From the NCBI GenBank assembly GCA_026184295.1, contig JAHCJK010000012.1, forward strand, positions 1 through 59,168: 59,168 bases of DNA, read 5' to 3'. Positions 18,217 through 26,318 of this stretch are shown piece after piece; the stretch's first letter is position 1, and the number at the start of each line of letters is the position of its first letter. The position numbers and the translations under genes were made by a program. This DNA comes from Planctomycetota bacterium. GTDB taxonomy: Bacteria > Planctomycetota > SZUA-567 > H5-PLA8. Under the pieces are notes generated by a model. It did not search any database, had not been told where the DNA came from, and saw only the letters and a program-made list of their open reading frames with translations.

Positions 18217-18854
18217 GGCGGTCTCCCTTTATAAGAATCCGGACAGCCCCGCGCGCTTCGTCCAGCGGTCTGGAAACCCAGACACTTCGAAGCGCGTCCG
18301 TGAACTTCTTGCAGGAGGATTTTTCCGCGTCGCTCGACCTGCGGCTCGAATTGCGCCGGCCCCCCAGCGTCGGAAGAAGGAAGCGCAAGTCCCATTCCAT
18401 TTGTTTCACACGCCCACGGGCCCGCCGGCGCCGCTTGTTCCGCGATACCCCTTCGGATCGCGGAAGTCCGAAAACACCGGTTTCCGGAGCGCGCGCCGGA
18501 CGGTTCGGAAGTTAGCTGAACGAAGAGGGAGGTGAGGGGGGAAGCGAAGAAGGAAAACCTGCGAACGAAAGCCCCGCCGCCGGTGACGTTTCGGCGTTGG
18601 TATCCCCAGGGGGATCCGAGTCTCCCGCAAGCGTTACGGCGGCAATATTTGGTTGCACAGATCAACATCAAGGTGCTTCGATCGGTTCAGCATGTCGCGT
18701 AGCTCGTCAAACAGCCTGCTCTTTGAAGGCTCGATTGTCGTTTGCTCGCTCACACAAGAGAACCGGAACAGGCGTATTGCAAACGCGCAGTTCTTTCGTG
18801 TCTGCGTGGAACGCATATCCTTCACAAGCGGCTGGGCAACGACCCTGGGCACTA
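18217..18854 (+). other. 638-bp region without a confident gene, at the edge of the lower-GC block
   Basis: The first ~20 bp hold the ribosome-binding site of the minus-strand Asp-box gene. No frame of either strand looks coded throughout. From about 18600 the base composition becomes visibly more AT-rich. A minus-strand open stretch near 18637-18750 (ending LRDMLNRSKHLDVDLCNQILPP) and a second-frame stretch reading GYAFHADTKELRVCN look like remnants but match nothing I recognise. Confidence 0.4.
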
Positions 18855-20534
18855 TTACTTTCCGGCAGGCGTCTTCGCAGTTTCTTCCAGGTTGGCATAG
18901 ACGTATGGGCTGCCCAGTAAGGATTGTTTGATGCCTGGGCCGGACCATAGCAATTGGGCAACAACAGGGAAGGCGGACGCATCGATGCTGATAGCCTTGA
19001 TGGCGTGCATGCCTTTTGACAACGAAATCTTGGCGCTGGCGCGCGGCGTAGCCCAGGGATAATTGCCCTTTGCCGGTGGGAAGAGCGGTTGGCCGTCGAT
19101 CCACGCACCGTAGCAGAAGATATTCTGGCCCCCATCTCCCTTCGTGTTCCGGTCGTTACCTTCACCTTGCAAGAAGTAGAACGTATATTCGCCTTCGGTC
19201 TGGACATTCAACATTCCGGTCCAGGCCACAGACCACGGCAGCTTTCCGTTGACGGAAGCATCCGGCGAACTCGCGCCGTCCCACCTGAAATCGACCATGG
19301 CATCCACGCGCTCGAATACCTTCTTGGAAAAAGTCGTGTCCTGAAAGAACTCCGCCTTGAATCCGTCGCCGGTCAGTTCGGGAAGCACCCGGGTCTCGAA
19401 GGAACAGGTCTTGCCCTTGTACTCCGCGGTCACGCTCGTCTGTTCGCACGCCGCGACACCTTTGTACGAGGTGGCCGTGACGGCAATCTGCGCGCCGTTC
19501 GCTTTCCAGGCAATTCCATCCCGAAGCTGCGGGGTATAGGTGACCTTCTTGGACGTGAAATACCCGACGACTTTCAGGTCCTTGGCCATGCCCACATTGA
19601 CGGTCTCTTTCACAATCGGCGTATTCGAAGGCCCGGGAGCGCAGACGACGATTTTTTCGAGCTGCGCGCCGGCGGGCACCACGTCGGTCTCGTCGAAGAA
19701 ATCCTTGATGCAGTACTTGGGCCCGATCTCGACGTGCTCGTCCGTCCGCCAATAGCAGATGTACGAGATCGGCGAGATTTTTTCGGGCGCCTCGACCGTA
19801 TAGCAGACCCAGTCGTCGCTCCGGCCAAAATGGAATCCGTTGATCGCGTGGTTGGCCAGCGCTTTAACGTAGGCGATGGGCTTCGGCGACGGGCCGTTCT
19901 CGCCGAGCGAGAAGATACCCATAAGCTTGTGCGTCGTCGTCAGGTTGCTGGTCAGGTACTTGCCGCTGGGCGAGACCGCGCCGCCGCATCCGCCCATGTA
20001 GCGAAACACCTGCCCCTTCCCGCCGGACAGCACGGCACACACCGGCGGCATCACCCATGCCACGCATTTGCCATCCAGGGAAACGGTCGACCGTCCGCCG
20101 TTGCCCTTGAAGACGCTTTGCTGCGCTTTCGTTTTAAGGTCCAGGCCGAATATCTCCGTGAGGTCCTTGCCGTCGGAGTAATAGATCTTGTCGTCCTGGC
20201 ACCAGGTGAAATAGGTGAAGTCCGAGGTGTAGGCGCCCACTTCCTGAACCGCGCGCGTGGCGAGGTTCATGGTCTTGATCTTGTGGTCGAGGCCAAAGAC
20301 GACTTGGGTTCCGTCCGGAGAAAAGCGCGCGTCGATCACATTGCCCGTGACGATCGTCTCGAACTTCTTCTCGCCGCCCAGTAAGGTGCAAAGGATCAGG
20401 TTGCCGGGTTTCACGCGGGTGGCCGCATCCGTGAGCAGCGCCTTGCCGCTCACTTCGCCCCAGGCGCAAACCGGCAACACGGCCAGCGCCACCAAGGCGG
20501 CGAGGATCATCCGGCGGGGATTCGAAACATGCAT
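18855..20534 (-). CDS. Secreted TolB-like propeller protein with C-terminal PA14 domain
   Basis: A 559-aa protein. The frame opens at 20576, but the ATG at 20534 follows AAAGGA and begins a signal peptide (MHVSNPRRMILAALVALAVLPVCAWG). Residues ~20-270 show TolB/WD40-type blades (DARFSPDGTQVVFGLD, FTWCQDDKIYYSDGKD, AVSPSGKYLTSN). A middle Ig-like stretch (VTYTPQLRDGIAWKANG) leads to a PA14 domain (about 400-545: FKAEFFQDTTF, VDFRWDG, WSVAWTGML, EGEYTFYFLQGE, KGMHAIKA), a carbohydrate-binding beta-barrel. It is the last gene of the minus-strand operon headed by the MBOAT gene, 46 bp after the LamG gene. It probably binds the glycan that the operon modifies, which is inference. Confidence 0.82.
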   Translation of the reverse strand: MHVSNPRRMILAALVALAVLPVCAWGEVSGKALLTDAATRVKPGNLILCTLLGGEKKFETIVTGNVIDARFSPDGTQVVFGLDHKIKTMNLATRAVQEVGAYTSDFTYFTWCQDDKIYYSDGKDLTEIFGLDLKTKAQQSVFKGNGGRSTVSLDGKCVAWVMPPVCAVLSGGKGQVFRYMGGCGGAVSPSGKYLTSNLTTTHKLMGIFSLGENGPSPKPIAYVKALANHAINGFHFGRSDDWVCYTVEAPEKISPISYICYWRTDEHVEIGPKYCIKDFFDETDVVPAGAQLEKIVVCAPGPSNTPIVKETVNVGMAKDLKVVGYFTSKKVTYTPQLRDGIAWKANGAQIAVTATSYKGVAACEQTSVTAEYKGKTCSFETRVLPELTGDGFKAEFFQDTTFSKKVFERVDAMVDFRWDGASSPDASVNGKLPWSVAWTGMLNVQTEGEYTFYFLQGEGNDRNTKGDGGQNIFCYGAWIDGQPLFPPAKGNYPWATPRASAKISLSKGMHAIKAISIDASAFPVVAQLLWSGPGIKQSLLGSPYVYANLEETAKTPAGK

Positions 20535-20580
20535 GATCGTTGTCCTTTCTCGAACGTAGTTTTGTGCAAGAAACAAAGCG

Positions 20581-21759
20581 TCAGGGCGTTTTCGAGCCCG
20601 GTGGTTTGGGTTGCTGGTCTTCCGGCAGGGCCTGCATGGGCGTCAGGTCGTAGAAGACTTCGGCATCGAGGTCCATTTCGAGCGTATCGCCGCGCTGGAT
20701 GGTGCTGAGCTGCGGGTTGGCGTCGAGCGGTTCCACCACGAGCCGGCATGCCTGCCCGATTTTCTTCTGGCTGTTGGCGAGGAAAATGCGGTCCACGTAC
20801 GCCCATTCGGCGACGCGGATCTTTTTGCCTTTGTACGTTCCGTGCACGACCTCATCGACTTTGTATTCGCGCACCGAAAGCACATCCCGGTAGGTAAAAC
20901 CTTCGTCCCAGGGCTTGGGGTAATCCGATTGCGCCAGCAGCGTGCCTTTGAATTCGACGCGTTCGACCGGTGGGCGCTCCTTGGCCGCCGCAAAGAACGC
21001 ATCCGCGAGCGCCTTGGCCTCTTCGGACGTCAACGTCTTGTTGTACAGCATCACGCGCTCCAATTGGCCGAGCCACGGATGTGCGCCGACGCCGTCGTTG
21101 CCGATCCAGAGCAGGCCCGGACCCCAAGGCGGCAAATCCGTAACGAGATTCTTCAGGGATTCGGACTTCACGCCGTTGACGTAGAGCGTGATCTCATGCT
21201 TGCCTGACGTCACGACAAGGTGAACCGGCTTGGCGGCCGGCTTTTCCTTGAACCGAACAGCCTTGCCGGCGCCTTCGCCCAGCGTCAATCCGTAGCCTTC
21301 CGCCCGTTGCGTCAACGCAAAGCGCGCGGGCTTTCCTTCGGGTCCATACCCGATGATGCAGCCTTCGCCCGCCGCGGCGGGATCGCGAGGTTCAAGGCAG
21401 ACCGAGAGAGAAAACTCGCCATGCGATGCGTCCAGTCCGGCCCCCAGCACTTCCTCCGCGCCCGCGCTGAAGTAACAGCCGCCTTCCATGCGACAGCCGA
21501 AATTGCGGTCGATCAGCCCCAGGCCTTTCTTGGCGAACGCGTAGTAGGGCGCGAAGACAGGTTCGCCTTGCGCATTCCACACCTTCACCGGAGCCGCTTC
21601 GTCGCCCGTCATGACCATCAGCGGGCCGCGGTAGCCTTTCTCTTCCTGCTTAGGGGCGTGGGCCTCGGGCGCCGGCATGTTTTCTCCCGCGAACGCCGGA
21701 TGAAACGCGAGGACGGCAAGGAGTAACGCACGCGCCGCCGTGTGCTGTTTGTTCGTCAT
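20581..21759 (-). CDS. Secreted LamG/concanavalin A-like domain protein
   Basis: A 392-aa protein with a signal peptide (MTNKQHTAARALLLAVLAFHPAFAGE) and GAGGA before the ATG. Residues ~90-260 form a LamG-like jelly roll: FSLSVCLEPRDP, GKPARFALTQRAEGYGLTLG, HLVVTSGKHEITLYVNG and WLGQLERVMLYNKTLTSEEAKAL, the last being the typical closing strand and helix of this fold. The C-terminal ~110 residues (LLAQSDYPKPWDEGFTYRDVLSVREYKVDEV) are unassigned. The gene starts 9 bp after the upstream SGNH gene, so it is cotranscribed. Likely role: glycan recognition at the cell surface beside the acetylation machinery. Confidence 0.8.
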   Translation of the reverse strand: MTNKQHTAARALLLAVLAFHPAFAGENMPAPEAHAPKQEEKGYRGPLMVMTGDEAAPVKVWNAQGEPVFAPYYAFAKKGLGLIDRNFGCRMEGGCYFSAGAEEVLGAGLDASHGEFSLSVCLEPRDPAAAGEGCIIGYGPEGKPARFALTQRAEGYGLTLGEGAGKAVRFKEKPAAKPVHLVVTSGKHEITLYVNGVKSESLKNLVTDLPPWGPGLLWIGNDGVGAHPWLGQLERVMLYNKTLTSEEAKALADAFFAAAKERPPVERVEFKGTLLAQSDYPKPWDEGFTYRDVLSVREYKVDEVVHGTYKGKKIRVAEWAYVDRIFLANSQKKIGQACRLVVEPLDANPQLSTIQRGDTLEMDLDAEVFYDLTPMQALPEDQQPKPPGSKTP

Positions 21760-21768
21760 GGGTGTCCT

Positions 21769-22863
21769 CTATTTCTTGACCGGAATCTTGCGCCAGCCGT
21801 TCGTGCTTTCGGTGAACTCCCGGGCGCTGAAGCACCAGATCACAGCCTTTTTGCCCGCCAGCCAGGCAGGGTCGGCCTTGGCGCGCTGGTACAGGTCGAT
21901 GCGCACTTTGGACACGCCGTCGCCGCGCGAAGCGATCAGGTCCACGGGGAAACCCAGTTCGTGCGCGAGCTGGTCCGGCAGGCCGGCGCCGCGCGCAAAA
22001 AGTTCTTCTCCGATGTGGAAGACAAGCCCATGGCTATCCGAGAGCACGAGCACCGGACTTGCGGCATCCGTCTTGATCGGAACCAATCCCGTGTCCGATT
22101 TCACGCCCACGAAGCGGAGCGCGATCTCCTCCGCGACGTCCTTCGCCTGGGCATCGCCATCGAGCAGCAGGTCGCCCCGAATCGCCTGCGTCTTGTCTTC
22201 CACGGCCGATTCGGTACGCGCCGCGGCCTTGAACCAGGAACGCGCGGACAGCTCCCTGGCAATGGCGTGCGCGGCCAGCACGCAGGCACGGCTGGACCAG
22301 TGGGTGTCGGTCTTGCAGTAAAGCGGCGCCTTTCCATCGAATCGCCGCGCAAGGAATTCGGGCGTGAGATCAAGGACCTGGACGCCTTCCGCTTTCAGCG
22401 CCTTGTAGAATTCCTGCAGCCGCGCGTCCAATCGCACGGGCGCCGCGCCGTCTTTCGCGCTGAATTCCGCGGAGAGTTCGTCGGGGAAGATGACGGCCTT
22501 GGGCGGCACCGGCGCCAGCAGGAGTTCGATGCCGTTGCTTTCCAGTTGCTTCTTGTAGTGCACGATGGCCGCAAGCGGATCCTTCGCGTCCGCTTGCGTG
22601 GCTTGCGCGGTCTTCGAGGCCGCTTCGCCCCAGAAGGCCCCCACCGACAGATGCCTCAGTTCGCCCTTGAAGAAGTACCACCCTTCGCGGCCGTGCACCG
22701 ACATGCTTTGGGCCTGCGCATGCGCTTTCCGGCATGCTTCGGCGAATGCATCCGCGGCGTCTTCCGCGTGGAGGCCGGCGGACGCGAACACGGATCCAAG
22801 CACGAGAGCGACCATCGGCACGGCGCGCGCGAACGCGATGCGGCGTCGAAGTGCAGCGTTCAT
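21769..22863 (-). CDS. AlgJ/AlgX-like SGNH O-acetyltransferase (second copy)
   Basis: A 364-aa exported protein. An N-terminal signal (PMVALVLGSVFASAGLHA) is followed by a WYFFKGELRHL strand and the AlgX/AlgJ-type SGNH core. Catalytic candidates are Asp186 and His188 in TDTHWSS and Ser277 in LSDSHG. Family members use this Asp-His-Ser set to transfer acetyl groups to polysaccharides in the periplasm, receiving acetyl from an MBOAT protein. Its start overlaps the stop of the upstream SGNH gene by 4 bp (ATGA), implying translational coupling. The two copies differ in size and nucleophile context, so they may act at different positions or one may be a chaperone-like partner. Confidence 0.83.
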   Translation of the reverse strand: MNAALRRRIAFARAVPMVALVLGSVFASAGLHAEDAADAFAEACRKAHAQAQSMSVHGREGWYFFKGELRHLSVGAFWGEAASKTAQATQADAKDPLAAIVHYKKQLESNGIELLLAPVPPKAVIFPDELSAEFSAKDGAAPVRLDARLQEFYKALKAEGVQVLDLTPEFLARRFDGKAPLYCKTDTHWSSRACVLAAHAIARELSARSWFKAAARTESAVEDKTQAIRGDLLLDGDAQAKDVAEEIALRFVGVKSDTGLVPIKTDAASPVLVLSDSHGLVFHIGEELFARGAGLPDQLAHELGFPVDLIASRGDGVSKVRIDLYQRAKADPAWLAGKKAVIWCFSAREFTESTNGWRKIPVKK

Positions 22864-24575
22864 GGGAGTTCCTCCCCCCAGTTGGGTGTTTCCAGTTGCA
22901 AGTCGAGGTCATCGAGTTCGCTGCGGTTGATGCTGCCCAGTTTCGGCGCCAGCTCCGGCCACGCCTTCAAGCGAAGCGTGACGCGGTCGCCGGCATGCAA
23001 TCCTGCGGCTCGCGTCAGGACGTTGTCCCGCATGCTCCACGCGTAGACGAGCGCCTGCCGGCTCCCGAGCGATTCCTCATCCGCGGACAGCCCATCCAAA
23101 TGGAGGGCCATGATGTGATCCTTGTAGGGTACGGATCCGGGGGTCGGCACGTGAGAGGCCGCGCGCACCGTGGCGGTTACCTGCACGGTCTTGCCCGGTG
23201 GGACGACCAGGAAACCGTCCGCGGCCGGCGCGTCCGGCTTCCGTTCGGCAGCGGCGCGCACCTGCATCGGCACGGGGCGCCATTCGCCGCTGGTGAGTTC
23301 GCGCATGGCAAACTCCCAGACGATCGCCTTTTTGCCCGCCAACCGGTTCGGATCGCGCGCCAGTTCCCGCGCGAGCATCCCGCGCGTCGCATGCGCGCCC
23401 GCGTCGTTTTGAGTGATGCGATCGACGGGGAACCCCAGATGGAAGCTCAGGTGTTCCACGAATCCCGCCGCGTCGCCCCAGCCCATGGCTTCGACCGAGT
23501 AGATGTTGCTGAAGCTGTCGCCCAGGAGCAGGACCTCGGACTTGGGGTCCGCCTGCACGGGTCGCCCGCTGGCGGCATCGACAATCCGTCCGATCTGCAC
23601 GCGCTGCGGCGGAAAGACGGTCTGGTCCTTGGGGAGTTGCAGCATGTCCACGAGATCGCCGACACGGCCGACCTGAACAGACACCGCCGCGAGCGCAGCC
23701 TTCTTCGCTGGAGGCGACCATTGCACCGACGCGCGCAGGTGCTCGGCCAGGTCCATCGCCGTGGCATCCATCCACTGCGGCGTCCAGTGCGTGTCCTGCC
23801 GCAGAAAGTGGTCCATCTCGCCTGCCTGCCGGGCTTGGGGTTCGAAGACATCGACGCCCGCGGCGCGAAGTTCGCGCACCAGCTTTTCGTAATCGGGGTT
23901 GTTGAGCGGCCCCTGCGTGCGCGACGGCGCGTAGCGCGACGTCAGCCGGCTCGCTTCGAGCATGGCCTTGTCGGGAACCGGCATGATCACCAGGCGGATG
24001 CCCTGTTCGGCGCAGAAACGGTGAAAGTCGAGCATGGCCGGGCGCGGATCGGGCGACGCCAGGATTGAATGTTCATCCACCACCTTCTTGGCGCGGTCCC
24101 CGATGCGGATGTCGCTGAGGATCGGCGCGCCCATCAGGTACTCGATGCCCGGCTGATAGAAGAGCCAGCCGTCCTCGCCAAGAATGACTTTGTGGTTTCC
24201 GAACCCGCCCCGCATCGAAAGCTGCTCCTGAAGCAGGGGCTGCACGAACGTTCTCGCCAGCGAGCACCGCGCCAGATTCTCCTCGTAGGCATGCAGGTTG
24301 GCCTGTGTCGGCGCGCGCATGAAGACCTGCAACACCTGCGGCGTCTCCCCGCGCAGGAGTTCGCTGGCGGCCTGAATGAGGGGCAGCCCGAAGATGCATC
24401 CGACGAAGACCCACGTCATCCAGCGGGCGGTGCGCGGCGAGATCTCGGTTTCGATGATGCCTTTTTTCAGCGCTTCTTCGGCGCTCATCGCGGCATGATC
24501 CGCATCGGCCGCGGGAACGCCGGGGTCCTTCCGTACGGCGGTGACCAGCGCAGGCTCTGGGGTAGTGGCAGGCAT
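22860..24575 (-). CDS. AlgJ/AlgX-like SGNH O-acetyltransferase with N-terminal membrane anchor (first copy)
   Basis: A 571-aa protein with a ~50-residue cytoplasmic leader and one membrane helix (WMTWVFVGCIFGLPLIQAA, about 52-70), so it is a type II membrane protein facing the periplasm. The SGNH core has GEDGWLFYQPG, LVIMPVPDKA, QDTHWTP (Asp261, His263) and LLGDSFSNIY (Ser354), the AlgJ/AlgX catalytic set. A further ~110-residue beta-rich C-terminal domain (GKTVQVTATVRAAS onward) may bind carbohydrate. It follows the MBOAT gene by 21 bp and overlaps the next SGNH gene by 4 bp. Together they make a complete envelope-polysaccharide O-acetylation set. Confidence 0.87.
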   Translation of the reverse strand: MPATTPEPALVTAVRKDPGVPAADADHAAMSAEEALKKGIIETEISPRTARWMTWVFVGCIFGLPLIQAASELLRGETPQVLQVFMRAPTQANLHAYEENLARCSLARTFVQPLLQEQLSMRGGFGNHKVILGEDGWLFYQPGIEYLMGAPILSDIRIGDRAKKVVDEHSILASPDPRPAMLDFHRFCAEQGIRLVIMPVPDKAMLEASRLTSRYAPSRTQGPLNNPDYEKLVRELRAAGVDVFEPQARQAGEMDHFLRQDTHWTPQWMDATAMDLAEHLRASVQWSPPAKKAALAAVSVQVGRVGDLVDMLQLPKDQTVFPPQRVQIGRIVDAASGRPVQADPKSEVLLLGDSFSNIYSVEAMGWGDAAGFVEHLSFHLGFPVDRITQNDAGAHATRGMLARELARDPNRLAGKKAIVWEFAMRELTSGEWRPVPMQVRAAAERKPDAPAADGFLVVPPGKTVQVTATVRAASHVPTPGSVPYKDHIMALHLDGLSADEESLGSRQALVYAWSMRDNVLTRAAGLHAGDRVTLRLKAWPELAPKLGSINRSELDDLDLQLETPNWGEELP

Positions 24576-24596
24576 GGCGTCGCGCGCTCCAAGCGT

Positions 24597-26057
24597 TCAG
24601 AATTGGAAGTACAGGAATGGATTGACCGACTGCGTCCACATCGCGAGCACGGAAAAGGAAAGCAGCAGCAGGCACGTGGCCGCGCGCACGGGGCTAAGCC
24701 GCCGCGTGAATTCCCACGACTGGGGCAGTCCCCACACCACGATGGCCGCGCAGCCGAACATCGCCACGTGGTACGGCGCGTACATCAGCGAAGCGAGCGC
24801 GTCGCTGCCGGGTTCAACGGAGGCCAGTCCGAACATGGACTTCAGGTAGCGGACCGACTGCGTAAGCGTCTCCGCGCGAAAAAAGACCCAGCTTACGCAC
24901 ATGATGCCGAAGGTGATCGCGATGCGCAGCACGCGCGGCAGGCGCCGGTACGGGCTGTCTTTGCCCTGGAAGCGTTCGAACGCGAGCATCCCGCCGTGAA
25001 TCGCGCCCCAGATGATGAAATTCCAGGATGCGCCGTGCCAGAAGCCTCCGAGCAGCATCACGACCATCAGGTTTGCGTACGTTCTAAAGGACCCGCTGCG
25101 GTTGCCGCCCAAGGGGATGTACAGGTAATCGCGCAACCAGGTGGAAAGGCTGATGTGCCAGCGGCGCCAGATGTCCGTGACGCTGTCGGCATGGTACGGG
25201 TCGTCGAAATTCTTGACGAACAGGAAGCCGAGCATCAGCCCCAGCCCGACGGCCATGTCGGAGTAGCCCGAGAAATCGAAGTAGATCTGAAAGGCATACC
25301 CGATCACGCCGTACCATGCGTCGTACCAGTGCAGCGATCCGGCCGAGAAGGCGGAGTCCGCGATCTGGCCCATGGGGTTGGCGAGCAGGATTTTTTTCGC
25401 CATGCCGCAGGCGAAGAAGGCGATGCCACGCGAGAACTTGTCGTACGAATGCACGCGATGGCGCATCTGTTCGGCGATGTCCGCGTAACGGACGATCGGG
25501 CCGGCGACGAGCTGCGGGAAGAGCGCTTCGAAGCAGCAGAAGTCGAAGACGTTGCGCATCGGCCGCGCTTCGCCGCGGTAGACATCGATGGCGTAGCTCA
25601 TGGATTGGAATGTGTAAAAGGAGATGCCGACCGGCAGCACGACGTTCAGGGTCGGGATCCAGGGTTCGCCCAGCCCCAAAGCCGCCGCTGCCGCGTTGAT
25701 GTTCTCGACCGTAAAGCCGTAGTATTTGAAAAAGCCCAGCAGCGCGAGGTTCGAGAGCATCGACGCCGCGAGCGTAAGCTTCATCCCGCGCGTCCGCGGG
25801 GCTTCCTTGGGAATGATGGGCAGATCGGGACCGTCGGCCTTCAGCCCCGAGAGCTTGAAGAGCACGTAGCCGCAGATGTAGTCGACGATCGTGCTCCAGA
25901 ACATCAGCAGCGCCCACGGTGGATTGGCCCAGCCGTAAAAGACGTAGCTCCCGATCGCGAGCAACCCGGTACGGTAGCGTGGGTGGTCCACCGCGTAGTA
26001 AAGCGCCAGCATGAGCGGGAGGTAGTAGAAGACGAAGAGGTGCGTGGTGAACACCAT
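24597..26057 (-). CDS. MBOAT-family O-acyltransferase (AlgI-like)
   Basis: A 486-aa polytopic membrane protein. The frame opens at 26081, but the ATG at 26057 has GGGAG at the right distance, whereas the earlier start would include that site. Hallmarks of AlgI/DltB-type MBOAT proteins are present: LPVGISFYTFQSMSYAID, FPQLVAGPIVRY, FDFSGYSDMAVGLGLMLGF, FDDPYHADSVTDIWRRWHISLSTWLRDYLYIPLGGNR in segments, and the invariant His341 in GGFWHGASWNF. AlgI moves acetyl groups across the inner membrane for attachment to alginate by AlgJ/AlgX. First gene of a five-gene operon; the promoter is in the AT-rich region divergent from the regulator at 26319. Confidence 0.93.
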   Translation of the reverse strand: MVFTTHLFVFYYLPLMLALYYAVDHPRYRTGLLAIGSYVFYGWANPPWALLMFWSTIVDYICGYVLFKLSGLKADGPDLPIIPKEAPRTRGMKLTLAASMLSNLALLGFFKYYGFTVENINAAAAALGLGEPWIPTLNVVLPVGISFYTFQSMSYAIDVYRGEARPMRNVFDFCCFEALFPQLVAGPIVRYADIAEQMRHRVHSYDKFSRGIAFFACGMAKKILLANPMGQIADSAFSAGSLHWYDAWYGVIGYAFQIYFDFSGYSDMAVGLGLMLGFLFVKNFDDPYHADSVTDIWRRWHISLSTWLRDYLYIPLGGNRSGSFRTYANLMVVMLLGGFWHGASWNFIIWGAIHGGMLAFERFQGKDSPYRRLPRVLRIAITFGIMCVSWVFFRAETLTQSVRYLKSMFGLASVEPGSDALASLMYAPYHVAMFGCAAIVVWGLPQSWEFTRRLSPVRAATCLLLLSFSVLAMWTQSVNPFLYFQF

Positions 26058-26222
26058 GAGTTCGTACTCCCTTCGCGCCAACTGGCATCCTATTCATTTA
26101 CAATGCAAATCAATCTAATACCTGTTACACCAAAATATCCGGACAATCCATATCAAATCGAAGATTACTTTGGGAGCCACTTGGTTATATGCACGTAATA
26201 TATTTTAATGTATACGTTTATG

Positions 26223-26276
26223 ATATTGGTATGGGTCTAATTTGATTTTTCTTTTGACGAGTCTCGATACCAGTAT
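26223..26276. promoter_or_regulatory. Inverted-repeat pair, candidate operator of the divergent promoter region
   Basis: ATATTGGTAT (26223-26232) and ATACCAGTAT (26267-26276) are inverted copies (9 of 10 match), 44 bp apart centre to centre, or about four helical turns. The right half abuts the proposed -10 box of the regulator promoter. The 237-bp gap is much more AT-rich than its surroundings. The arrangement suits a looping LacI-type repressor. Confidence 0.4.
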
Positions 26277-26281
26277 AAAAT
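26254..26281 (+). promoter_or_regulatory. Sigma70-like promoter of the regulator at 26319
   Basis: TTGACG (26254-26259) and TAAAAT (26276-26281) are separated by 16 nt, each one mismatch or close to consensus. Transcription would begin near 26289, about 30 nt before the ATG. Confidence 0.5.
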
Positions 26282-26318
26282 CAATCAGATACAACTATGG
26301 GTTTCTCGAGGGCCGCAC

